Shown: positions 1 to 6,101, counted from the first letter of the stretch. The stretch: DNA of 7,324 bases from Crocinitomicaceae bacterium (GCA_030830385.1 JAURNA010000334.1:1-7324), one strand, 5' to 3'. A program made the numbers and translations. Notes: generated by a model not told the origin, from the sequence alone.

Positions 1-487
1 CGGATGCGATTTTGGCCGTGAACTTATTGACAGAGATTCCTGCGGAAGCGTTCAATCCAATTTCTTTCTGAATCCTGCTGCGGATTTCCATGGCAAGCAA
101 CGTTGCTGATGGATGATTCAACTTATTCTCCGTTACATCCAGAAAAGCTTCGTCCAATGATAATGGTTCGACGAGATCCGTGTAGTCGAAGAAAATCTCC
201 CGAATTGCACGCGAAACTTCCTGGTAGCGATCAAAACGTGGGTGTACGAAAATCAGATTCGGACATCTTCTTGCCGCAATCGAACTGGCCATGGCAGAAC
301 GAACTCCGAACTTCCGTGCTTCATACGATGCCGCAGAAACCACCCCTCTCTCGGCCGATCCACCCACAGCAACGGGCTTTCCTCGAAGCTCCGGATGATC
401 CAATTGCTCAACCGAAGCATAAAACGCATCCATGTCAATATGAATTATTTTTCGTACCAGAAACTCAAAATTAATGTATCTTTGCAC
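1..487 (-). CDS. dinB: DNA polymerase IV, Y-family translesion polymerase (N-terminal part, cut by left window edge)
   Basis: Error-prone Y-family polymerase that copies past damaged template bases in the cytoplasm. About 162 codons are present; the rest lies off the left edge. Counting from a GTG at 487, the N-terminal catalytic motif HIDMDAFYASVEQ is at residues 16-28, with metal-binding Asp18 and Tyr23 at the steric-gate position (Phe13 in E. coli DinB). The palm motif PLSLDEAFLDV is at 108-118, with catalytic Asp112 and Glu113. VVSAASYEARKFGVRSAM (49-66) and NASAGISVNKFTAKIAS at the edge are typical DinB blocks. The start is uncertain: no ATG lies upstream of Asp18 in frame before the stop at 541-539. 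GTG at 487 and TTG at 490 are the only usual alternatives, and starting at the ATG at 433 would remove catalytic Asp18. A minus-strand -7-like TAATTTTG at 473-466 lies inside the extended reading frame, so an even shorter form from a rare start codon is possible. Family assignment is very secure; the exact start is not. Confidence 0.95.
   Translation of the reverse strand, partial: MQRYINFEFLVRKIIHIDMDAFYASVEQLDHPELRGKPVAVGGSAERGVVSAASYEARKFGVRSAMASSIAARRCPNLIFVHPRFDRYQEVSRAIREIFFDYTDLVEPLSLDEAFLDVTENKLNHPSATLLAMEIRSRIQKEIGLNASAGISVNKFTAKIAS
477..484 (+). promoter_or_regulatory. Bacteroidota-type -7 promoter element (TATCTTTG), reading into 490-786
   Basis: TATCTTTG followed by CACC matches the Bacteroidota -7 consensus TAnnTTTG and closely resembles the element before prfC (TACCTTTG followed by CACC). 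It points right, away from dinB, and would start a transcript near 488-492. No clear -33 TTTG was seen. The nearest plus-strand reading frame of any appeal is the small one at 629-778. The same bases, read on the other strand, would encode the first residues of dinB if the GTG at 487 is used, so a chance match cannot be excluded. Confidence 0.5.
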
Positions 488-549
488 CAAGATAATTAGA
501 AACGATAAATGCCAACCGCGATATATTAAATTGAAATCCTAAACTGTAC

Positions 550-563
550 ATCTTCCGGAAGAT
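550..563. repeat. 14-bp perfect palindrome, possible operator
   Basis: ATCTTCCGGAAGAT equals its own reverse complement over all 14 bases; the next flanking pair (C549/T564) does not match. It lies about 65 bp downstream of the plus-strand -7 element at 477-484, and upstream of dinB. A dimeric regulator could bind such a site, but no regulator is encoded nearby. The minus-strand 82-residue frame crosses it. I know of no named regulon with this sequence. Confidence 0.4.
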
Positions 564-628
564 TAACGAATAGATACTCGTATATTCTCTGTATTACACT
601 AGAACCGTTAACAAAATACTCTCTTTTT

Positions 629-778
629 ATGAAACGTAAACTTGACACTGTTGTTTGTAAAATGTTCGATCGAGCTTTTAAGACCAGTAGATTTGTATCA
701 CTAAAAGAAAAATACATCATAACCGTGTTGGGTGTGGCAGTATTTTCTGCCAACGTACTGGTTGTCTTTTCCATTTAG
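629..778 (+). CDS. possible 49-residue single-pass membrane microprotein
   Basis: An ATG frame encodes a basic N-terminal half (begins MKRKLDTVVCKMFDRAFKT) and then one hydrophobic segment of about 20 residues from KYIITVLGVAV to the end. It stops at TAG 776-778. Lys/Arg residues before the hydrophobic segment fit the positive-inside rule for an N-in, single-pass inner-membrane protein. The plus-strand promoter-like element at 477-484 would give a leader of about 138 nt. No ribosome binding site is visible, which is common in this phylum. I recognise no family. The antisense frame at 774-526 is longer, so this could be a chance ORF. Confidence 0.3.
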   Translation: MKRKLDTVVCKMFDRAFKTSRFVSLKEKYIITVLGVAVFSANVLVVFSI

Positions 779-786
779 TTTTCTGT

Positions 787-1683
787 TTAAAACAACGCAG
801 TCTGCTGCGGGTGAAAGTCAATGCTTTCCCTCACATGCGTTAACAAAACCGAGTGCCCAATCCATTTCTTGAGCGAAAGCATGAAAAGCTGTCCGTTGTT
901 GTCACTGATCAGAATATCTCCGATAAGCGCAACAGGAACTCCGGAAATTTTTCCGCTCTCCGCCTGATCGATCAAATGATGGTTAGCCAGTGCGGACATG
1001 AAGTAGGCTTGGTCCATTGTTTGAACCTTTCCCCGGTTCAGGTTTGGGAATGATTCCAGGACGCTCGTTGTCAGTTCTTCCAATTGCGTTCTCCCCTCCC
1101 GGAAATCAATTGTGTTGCGCAATAATTTCTTTTTCGTTGCCACCTGGATGACTTCAGGTAAGTCGAAGGCCTGGCTGATTTTCTCCTCCAGCTCACGTGC
1201 TTCGTATGCATTGAAACATTCGGCGATTTGAACGGCCCATCGCGCTCCCTGTTCCTTCCAGCGAGTAGACAAACGCCTGACACTTGAGATGCCTACTTTC
1301 ACGACAGAAGGCCCAAACCAAGCAAGATAAACGGCATGCCTCTCCTGGTTGTAATTTCGTTGCTGCGGACTGATTTTGTGCATGGGCATGTGGTAGAAGG
1401 CCGGGTTGAAGCCGGTCGTCTCAAAACAGGCATAGCAATGGTTATGTGAACTGTTGACAAGCGGTGTAACGGATGTACACGGGCTTCCCATGAGTCGGTC
1501 CAGGCTGAAGCTTCCCGGACAATAGCGCTCTTCCAGAAAACGTAAGGTAAAGGCGCCATCACTGAGGTGAAACCGACGTCGGTGAAATCTTCCATCCATT
1601 TCGTGATCAAAATCCAAATAGGGTTGATTTCCATCGAACCCACATCCCGAAAAAATTACATTTGAATCACTTCGTTCGTTCAT
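787..1683 (-). CDS. DUF2797 family protein with GIY-YIG-like core
   Basis: A predicted 298-residue cytoplasmic protein of unknown function that I assign to DUF2797. The central block HAVYLAW...VVKVGISSVRRLSTRWKEQGA (about residues 116-147) is the hallmark. Its spacing of Tyr119, the KVGIS turn (129-133), Arg141 and a downstream acidic helix with Glu164/Glu166 recalls the GIY-YIG nuclease fold. Before it, Cys55, Cys69, Cys83 and Cys86 (the last two in CYACF) could bind zinc. Family membership is recognised from the motif; nuclease activity and zinc binding are inference. The start chosen is ATG 1683. A TTG at 1707 is in frame but lies upstream of a -7-like element (1696-1689) that ends 5 nt before this ATG, so the mRNA may be leaderless. 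The gene is divergent from prfC. A short GC-rich hairpin overlaps its last codons (796-809). Confidence 0.83.
   Translation of the reverse strand: MNERSDSNVIFSGCGFDGNQPYLDFDHEMDGRFHRRRFHLSDGAFTLRFLEERYCPGSFSLDRLMGSPCTSVTPLVNSSHNHCYACFETTGFNPAFYHMPMHKISPQQRNYNQERHAVYLAWFGPSVVKVGISSVRRLSTRWKEQGARWAVQIAECFNAYEARELEEKISQAFDLPEVIQVATKKKLLRNTIDFREGRTQLEELTTSVLESFPNLNRGKVQTMDQAYFMSALANHHLIDQAESGKISGVPVALIGDILISDNNGQLFMLSLKKWIGHSVLLTHVRESIDFHPQQTALF
796..809 (-). terminator. weak intrinsic terminator candidate at the end of the DUF2797 gene
   Basis: On the minus strand CGCAG, loop CAGA, then CTGCG is followed by TTGTTTT. The stem has only five pairs and overlaps the last sense codons, with the stop at 789-787 inside the T-rich tail. 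It is plausible but weak. Confidence 0.3.
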
Positions 1684-1688
1684 ATCGA

Positions 1689-1696
1689 CGAAAGTA
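1689..1696 (-). promoter_or_regulatory. -7 promoter-like element before the DUF2797 gene (TACTTTCG)
   Basis: TACTTTCG differs from TAnnTTTG at one position. It ends five bases before the ATG at 1683, almost the same geometry as at recR. If used, transcription would begin at or very near the start codon. Confidence 0.4.
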
Positions 1697-1726
1697 TGAT
1701 TTTCCAATTAACTGTTTCAATTTATC

Positions 1727-1734
1727 TACCTTTG
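1727..1734 (+). promoter_or_regulatory. Bacteroidota-type -7 promoter element of prfC (TACCTTTG)
   Basis: TACCTTTG followed by CACCC is a full match to TAnnTTTG, 31 bases before the prfC ATG. It would give a leader of about 26 nt. No clear -33 TTTG was found about 19-21 nt upstream. Confidence 0.65.
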
Positions 1735-1765
1735 CACCCGCAAAGCGTGTAGAATTTACAGTATC

Positions 1766-3361
1766 ATGAGTCACACAGAGGAGATAGAGAAACGCAGAAC
1801 ATTTGGAATTATCTCGCATCCGGATGCCGGAAAAACAACACTTACCGAGAAGTTACTTCTGTTTGGAGGGGCGATTCAGACTGCCGGAGCCGTCAAAAAC
1901 AATAAGATTAAAAAAACGGCAACTTCCGACTTCATGGAAATTGAAAAGCAGCGTGGTATCTCGGTGGCTACATCGGTGATGGCTTTTCGCTATTCCGGCA
2001 AACAAATCAATATTCTGGACACACCGGGACACAAGGACTTTGCAGAAGATACGTTCCGAACGCTGACTGCTGTTGACAGTGTTATTTTGGTGGTAGATGT
2101 TGCCAATGGTGTTGAGAAACAAACCGAGCGACTGATGGAAGTTTGTCGCATGCGCAACACACCTGTGATCATTTTTGTCAACAAACTCGATCGCGATGGT
2201 AAAGAATCGTTTGATCTCCTCGATGAACTCGAAAGCAAGCTTTCCATTCGGGTACGCCCCCTCACCTGGCCCATCGGAATGGGTGATTATTTCAAGGGAG
2301 TATACAATCTCTACGAGAACAAACTCAATCTTTTCTCGGCCAACAAAACAGGAATTTCAAACGACTTCGTCCCGATTGAAAATTTAGCTGATTCACAATT
2401 GGACGATTTGATCGGGAGTGATGCTGCGGACGAATTGCGCGGAGAAGTTGAGATGATTGACGGCGTTTACGATCCTTTTGATCGCGAGCAGTACCTTGCA
2501 GGAGAAGTCGCACCGGTATTCTTCGGATCGGCTATGAACAACTTCGGAGTAAAGGAGCTATTGGATACATTTTGTCGAATTTCTCCTTCCCCTCGTGGCC
2601 GTGAAACAGACCTGCGTCTGGTTGAACCTTCGGATGCTAAATTTTCGGGTTTCGTCTTCAAGATTCATGCAAATCTCGATCCAAAGCACCGAGATCGAAT
2701 TGCCTTCCTGCGTATTGTTTCCGGGAAATTTCAGCGCAATACGTTTTACAACCATGTACGACTTGAAAAGAAGATGAAGTTTCCGAATCCAACTTCGTTT
2801 ATGGCTCAGGACAAGAGTGTGATTGATGAAGCATATCCGGGAGATGTAGTTGGTCTGTATGATTCCGGGAACTTCAAAATTGGAGACACACTCTCTGAAG
2901 GAGAAAAGATCATGTTCAAAGGCATACCGAGTTTTTCTCCTGAGATATTTATGGAACTTGAGAATCTCGACCCGATGAAATCCAAGCAACTGGATAAAGG
3001 TGTTCGTCAATTAATGGATGAAGGGGTGGCCCAGATGTTTATTCAGCAGCCAGGAAACCGAAAGATTATTGGAACCGTTGGTCAACTTCAATTTGAAGTC
3101 ATCAACTATCGATTGGAGCATGAATACGGTGCAAAATGTCGATTCGCTCCCCGGAACTATACGAAGGCTTGCTGGATAACTACCGATAATGAAGAGCAAC
3201 TGGCCTCCTTCAAGCGAGCAAAGACGCAGCACATTGCAAAAGACAAAGATGACAACATCGTTTTCCTTGCTGAAACGCCATTCTTACTTCAGATGGCCGA
3301 ACAAGATTATCCCGATTTGACCTTCCACAAAACTTCTGAATTCAAGCTGGAAACTATTTAA
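1766..3361 (+). CDS. prfC: peptide chain release factor 3 (RF3)
   Basis: A translational GTPase that removes RF1/RF2 from the ribosome after peptide release; cytoplasmic. The 531-residue length matches the family (E. coli RF3 is 529). The GTP-binding motifs are intact: P-loop HPDAGKTT (18-25), G2 region with RGIS (63-66) after SDFMEIEKQ, G3 DTPGH (85-89) and G4 NKLD (139-142). Domain II (about 280-390) and the RF3-specific C-terminal domain (about 400-520) follow without interruption. The SDFMEIEKQRGIS stretch before VATSVMAF separates RF3 from EF-G. ATG 1766 is the natural start because the family N-terminus, EIEKRRTFGIISHPDAGKTT, begins just after it. The gene is divergent from DUF2797 and its stop overlaps the stop of the convergent methyltransferase. 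Confidence 0.98.
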   Translation: MSHTEEIEKRRTFGIISHPDAGKTTLTEKLLLFGGAIQTAGAVKNNKIKKTATSDFMEIEKQRGISVATSVMAFRYSGKQINILDTPGHKDFAEDTFRTLTAVDSVILVVDVANGVEKQTERLMEVCRMRNTPVIIFVNKLDRDGKESFDLLDELESKLSIRVRPLTWPIGMGDYFKGVYNLYENKLNLFSANKTGISNDFVPIENLADSQLDDLIGSDAADELRGEVEMIDGVYDPFDREQYLAGEVAPVFFGSAMNNFGVKELLDTFCRISPSPRGRETDLRLVEPSDAKFSGFVFKIHANLDPKHRDRIAFLRIVSGKFQRNTFYNHVRLEKKMKFPNPTSFMAQDKSVIDEAYPGDVVGLYDSGNFKIGDTLSEGEKIMFKGIPSFSPEIFMELENLDPMKSKQLDKGVRQLMDEGVAQMFIQQPGNRKIIGTVGQLQFEVINYRLEHEYGAKCRFAPRNYTKACWITTDNEEQLASFKRAKTQHIAKDKDDNIVFLAETPFLLQMAEQDYPDLTFHKTSEFKLETI

Positions 3362-4149
3362 GGCTTCTTTGCTTCAAGCAGATACACCATAGGAATCGGA
3401 TGTCTGATGTGCTTGATTCTGAATTTTCCGGGTTCGAATTCTTCTGTATGCCTGAAGCAATCGTAGGGTGAGTAATCGTATTCCCGAAAGGCTGAAATTT
3501 GCAATCTTTCTGCCAAGAGTGCCCCCATCACTTCATCAAGCGAATGGTTCCAGCTCACGGTCTTATGCTCGAATGTCGCAGAACGATCCCCATAGGTGAC
3601 TTCATTTTCGCCAACGATCGGATCAGACTTGAAATAGCCATACCCCACCTTGGTGAAATCGTCATCGAACATCCAGACAACCGGATGAAACTCTGCGAAG
3701 ATGAAACGTCCGCCGGGCTTCAAAAAACGGTTCACAACTTGTGCCCAATGCGTCAAGTCCGGAAGCCATCCTATGGTTCCGTAGCTTGTAAACACGCAAT
3801 CAAACTGTTCGTCCAAAGCATTGGGGAGAGAATATACGTCGGTCTCAATAAATCGTACCGCTTCACCGCAGCTTTCCGCCAGTCTTCTTCCCTCTTTTAT
3901 TGCCGCATCAGAAAGGTCTACAGCCGTAACCGTCGCCCCCATTCTCGACAGTGAAATTGAGTCCTGCCCGAAATGACTCTGGAGGTGCAAAACGGATTTA
4001 CCCTGAATGTCCTTCAAGTATTCAAGCTCAATAGCATTCAATGAGTTTCGTCCTTGAATAAAGGACTCGTTGTCGTAAAAATCAGAAGCAACATGAAATC
4101 TGGTTCGCTTGTTCCATGAGTCTTTATTGTGTTTGAGGTATTCTTCCAT
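3358..4149 (-). CDS. class I SAM-dependent methyltransferase (methyltransferase 11/25-type)
   Basis: A soluble Rossmann-fold methyltransferase of 263 residues; the substrate is unknown. Motif I is VLHLQSHFGQDS (53-64), followed by GATVTAVDLS with the probable ribose-binding Asp78, then TDVY (Asp104), DCVFTSYGTIGWLPDL (117-132) and LKPGGRFIFAEFHP (143-156). The HLQSHFGQDS, TSYG.IGWLPDL and AEFHPVVW blocks belong to a widespread family usually annotated only as methyltransferase. The start chosen is ATG 4149, giving MEEYLKHNKDSWNKR. An in-frame TTG at 4191 would add 14 residues and looks less natural. A one-mismatch -7 element (TACATTTC, 4185-4178) lies about 28 nt upstream of the ATG. The gene converges on prfC, the two stops overlapping by four bases. 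No neighbour suggests a pathway. Confidence 0.93.
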   Translation of the reverse strand: MEEYLKHNKDSWNKRTRFHVASDFYDNESFIQGRNSLNAIELEYLKDIQGKSVLHLQSHFGQDSISLSRMGATVTAVDLSDAAIKEGRRLAESCGEAVRFIETDVYSLPNALDEQFDCVFTSYGTIGWLPDLTHWAQVVNRFLKPGGRFIFAEFHPVVWMFDDDFTKVGYGYFKSDPIVGENEVTYGDRSATFEHKTVSWNHSLDEVMGALLAERLQISAFREYDYSPYDCFRHTEEFEPGKFRIKHIRHPIPMVYLLEAKKP

Positions 4150-4280
4150 GCAGAAACGGTGTGATCTTGTTTGAGTAGAAATGTACACCAATTGAACGAA
4201 AGGATCAGCGATCAGGAATTATTTCTCATGTGCTCCCGCTTTTCAAGGCACTGCACGAATGCGCTGAGTAAGCCCGTAGA

Positions 4281-4434
4281 ATGGAAACGGCGAAAGAGCA
4301 CCAAAATTCGATAAGAAAGGCGGAAGCTAGTCCTGCCAAGTCAACACACCCCATCCGGAATCATCGTATTTGTCATTTTCGGTGTTGTGTGCGTCTTTTC
4401 CATCACATTTTGTGGTTTTACCCATGGAGACTGA
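4281..4434 (+). pseudogene. possible frameshifted small membrane protein ORF
   Basis: From ATG 4281 a polar, charged stretch (starts METAKEHQNSIRKAEASPAK) is read in one frame. Near 4350 a frame one base further on (codons from TCC 4354) gives a strong hydrophobic segment, GIIVFVIFGVVCVFSITFCG, ending at TGA 4432-4434. Joined by a single-base shift, the two halves give a plausible protein of about 50 residues with one membrane helix. The unshifted frame runs on to 4496 with a Cys/His/Trp-rich composition that looks spurious. No homologue is recognised. A chance pairing of two frames is quite possible. Confidence 0.22.
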
Positions 4435-4624
4435 AATTTTTGCATCGGAATGGCGGGTGTATTGAACTCATAATATGTCTTCTCAACTGCTTGTGACACA
4501 GCAAAAATCTGTATTCAACAACAAAACCGTGTACTTGATTGTGTTGGTACGTGAGTTATGTGTAATTGACCATCAACCCCAATCGTGAAGGGTTAACTGG
4601 ATACGAATGCTCTTGGTCAGTTAT

Positions 4625-4653
4625 CCGGCAAGATGAATCTTTATAATTGCCGG
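4625..4653. repeat. short inverted repeat (CCGGCAA / TTGCCGG)
   Basis: CCGGCAA at 4625-4631 and TTGCCGG at 4647-4653 are perfect inverted copies around a 15-nt AT-rich loop. It lies about 80 bp beyond the smpB stop. There is no strong T-run on either side, so it is a weak terminator candidate. It may be an operator-like or chance repeat. Confidence 0.35.
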
Positions 4654-4732
4654 TTTCAAAGGTCAGGATTTATTCAACTTTGTATCATTGTGAATCCCTC
4701 CCGAAAATCCAGCCCGAAATATTCACTTTAAT

Positions 4733-5185
4733 CTATCCTCCTTTCAACGCCCGGTCAATCGCTCGTTTGTCATCTTTTTCCTTGAGATCCTGACGTTTAT
4801 CGTGTAGTTTTTTTCCACGTGCCAAGGCAATTTCCAGCTTCGCCCATCCTTTTTCAGAGATGAACATTTTCAATGGAACCACTGTGTTCCCTTTGACTTT
4901 CAGGAACTTTTCAATCTTGTTGATTTCCTTTCGATTGAGGAGTAGCTTTCGATCTGCACGCGGTTTATGGTTGTAATACGAGCCGTTTTCATAGGCTGAA
5001 ATGTGCATATTTCTGATCCAAACTTCACCTTTATCAACTACACAATACGCCTCCAGAATACTGGCTTTTCCGTTTCGGATGCTTTTGACTTCTGTTCCTG
5101 TAAGACAAATGCCTGCAACGAATTTGTCTTCGAGGTGATACTCGAAACGTGCCTTTTTGTTTTGTATGTTGATTTGCCTTTGCAC
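4733..5185 (-). CDS. smpB: SsrA-binding protein SmpB
   Basis: SmpB binds tmRNA, carries it to stalled ribosomes and mimics the codon-anticodon part of a tRNA during trans-translation. The 150-residue length is typical. Family blocks are NKKARFEYHLEDKFVAGI (9-26), LTGTEVKSIRNGKASI (28-43) and YYNHKPRADRKLLL (70-83). The C-terminal tail GKKLHDKRQDLKEKD (124-138) includes the DKR triplet (129-131), which matters for accommodating tmRNA in the decoding centre. The start chosen is GTG 5185. The open frame extends upstream to 5374, but those extra 63 residues do not resemble SmpB, overlap recR and cross its promoter. A -7 element TACTTTTG (5213-5206) gives a leader of about 15-17 nt from this GTG. 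Its RNA partner, ssrA, begins 1.8 kb to the right. Confidence 0.97.
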   Translation of the reverse strand: MQRQINIQNKKARFEYHLEDKFVAGICLTGTEVKSIRNGKASILEAYCVVDKGEVWIRNMHISAYENGSYYNHKPRADRKLLLNRKEINKIEKFLKVKGNTVVPLKMFISEKGWAKLEIALARGKKLHDKRQDLKEKDDKRAIDRALKGG

Positions 5186-5205
5186 GTTATTAAGATGAAA
5201 GTATG

Positions 5206-5213
5206 CAAAAGTA
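5206..5213 (-). promoter_or_regulatory. Bacteroidota-type -7 promoter element of smpB (TACTTTTG)
   Basis: TACTTTTG on the minus strand fits TAnnTTTG and ends 20 bases before the smpB GTG. Its presence supports the short SmpB start over the upstream extension. It lies back to back with the recR element, 35 bp apart. Confidence 0.5.
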
Positions 5214-5248
5214 ATACTTCTCTCTGAATGACGTGCCAGGGTTTTCGG

Positions 5249-5256
5249 TAACTTTG
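5249..5256 (+). promoter_or_regulatory. Bacteroidota-type -7 promoter element of recR (TAACTTTG)
   Basis: TAACTTTG is a full match to TAnnTTTG and ends only four bases (CAGG) before the recR GTG at 5261. With the usual distance from this element to the transcription start, the mRNA would begin at or next to the start codon. Confidence 0.6.
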
Positions 5257-5260
5257 CAGG

Positions 5261-5866
5261 GTGAAAATTTCTTCGAAATACGTCGAAAATGCGGTAGAGC
5301 AAATGGCCTCCCTGCCCGGCATTGGAAGGCGCACTGCACTTCGATTGGTGTTGCATCTCATGAGCCGTGATCATGAAGAAGTCTCTCGTTTTTTAGAAGC
5401 GTTCAAAGAGATGAAGGAATTCGCAAAGAATTGTCAGGTGTGCAACCATGTTTCCGATCGGGACATTTGCACAATATGCTCAAACCCAACCCGCGATGCC
5501 TCGCTCGTCTGTGTGGTCGAAGACATCCGCGATGTTTTAGCGATCGAATCGACCGAATCGTACAAAGGTGTCTACCATGTTCTGGGGGGCATCATCTCTC
5601 CCATGGACGGCATTGGCCCCGGTGATTTATGCATTCCATCGCTTCTGGAAAGAGCGGCTGACGGATCGGTTCGAGAAATCATTTTTGCACTCAGCGCCAC
5701 GATGGAAGGCGATACTACGAGCTTCTACCTCTACAAGAAGATGCGAGATTTAAACATCGCTATTTCAACCATTTCAAGAGGAGTTTCCGTTGGCGCGGAG
5801 CTTCAATATGCCGATGAAGTTACGTTGAGTCGATCGCTGGTGAACCGACAACCCTACGAGGCTTAG
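5261..5866 (+). CDS. recR: recombination mediator protein RecR
   Basis: RecR works with RecO and RecF to load RecA on single-stranded gaps; cytoplasmic DNA repair. The 201 residues match the family length. The N-terminal helix-hairpin-helix is MASLPGIGRRTALRLVLHLM (15-34). The C4 zinc finger has Cys58, Cys61, Cys70 and Cys73. The Toprim domain runs from LVCVVEDIRDVLAIE (82-96, with Glu87) through GVYHVLGGIISPMDGIGP and ATMEGDTT (146-153). The C-terminus RSLVNRQPYEA is usual for RecR. GTG 5261 is chosen because family proteins start about 15 residues before the LPGIGR motif. recR is divergent from smpB, 75 bp apart, with a -7 element directly in front. Confidence 0.97.
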   Translation: MKISSKYVENAVEQMASLPGIGRRTALRLVLHLMSRDHEEVSRFLEAFKEMKEFAKNCQVCNHVSDRDICTICSNPTRDASLVCVVEDIRDVLAIESTESYKGVYHVLGGIISPMDGIGPGDLCIPSLLERAADGSVREIIFALSATMEGDTTSFYLYKKMRDLNIAISTISRGVSVGAELQYADEVTLSRSLVNRQPYEA

Positions 5867-5909
5867 CTATTCGTCCCAAAAACACTCTGAAACCCTCTGT
5901 TCTTCTCGT

Positions 5910-6101
5910 TTGGTATTACACACGGTGACTTTGGATGAATCTACGAAGCATTTCAACGTTCATCCGGTATCAGGGAAACACGTTCTGAATCGCCATCTGA
6001 CTGGTGAAAATCGGATCACGCTGAAGCCAGAAACCGGTATGTACATCGCAAGCACAGTTGGGGTTGATGCTCAATCCTTCCAAGGGTTGATCGTTCAATG
6101 A
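5910..6101 (+). pseudogene. orphan C-terminal half of a T9SS sorting-like domain (probable remnant)
   Basis: A 63-codon frame (TTG 5910, stop TGA 6099-6101) contains FNVHPVSGKHVLNRHLTG, ITLKPETGMYIAS and ends GLIVQ. The order of aromatic/hydrophobic strand, S-G-K-x-V, L-x-G, I-x-L and G-x-Y-I resembles the last two-thirds of the type A C-terminal sorting domain of T9SS-exported Bacteroidota proteins. The usual first strand with a PNP motif and the whole exported protein are missing. The frame is open upstream into the end of recR, without an ATG. It may be the tail of a lost gene. The match is to a loose pattern, so confidence is moderate to low. Confidence 0.38.

Larger units (their letters stand above)
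488..786. other. 299-nt region without a recognised gene
   Basis: This AT-rich stretch lies between the dinB 5' end and the 3' end of the DUF2797 gene. It holds a perfect palindrome (550-563) and two competing short reading frames. One is a plus-strand 49-residue frame (629-778) with a C-terminal hydrophobic segment. The other is a minus-strand 82-residue frame (774-526) that resembles nothing I know. The two overlap antisense, so at most one is likely to be real. No tRNA, repeat array or mobile-element end was seen. Confidence 0.6.
4192..4732. other. 541-nt largely non-coding region between the methyltransferase and smpB genes
   Basis: The two flanking genes are both on the minus strand. 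The region contains a possible broken small membrane ORF (4281-4434) and a 7-bp inverted repeat (4625-4631 with 4647-4653). No tRNA-like cloverleaf, mobile-element end or repeat array was recognised. CAACTTTG near 4676 is one base from a plus-strand -7 element, but nothing clear follows it in that direction. Confidence 0.55.

Noticed and set aside
103..474. Plus-strand frame of about 120 codons over the left end
   Set aside because: It is antisense to dinB, whose catalytic motifs are unmistakable on the minus strand.
526..774. Minus-strand 82-residue frame (starts MEKTTSTLAENTATPN)
   Set aside because: It matches no family I know, overlaps the palindrome and the opposite small membrane ORF, and has no clear promoter or ribosome site. 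It cannot be excluded, but is not supported enough to annotate.
1684..1707. TTG start adding 8 residues to the DUF2797 protein
   Set aside because: The -7-like element lies between this TTG and the ATG at 1683, and ATG is the stronger start.
4150..4191. TTG start adding 14 residues to the methyltransferase
   Set aside because: The ATG at 4149 gives the natural family N-terminus, and the extension has no family resemblance.
4625..4653. Inverted repeat as the smpB terminator
   Set aside because: The 15-nt loop is large, the stem is short and no T-run follows on the minus strand; it is listed only as a repeat.
5186..5374. 63-residue N-terminal extension of SmpB
   Set aside because: It overlaps the start of recR and the recR and smpB promoter elements, and the remaining 150 residues are a complete SmpB.
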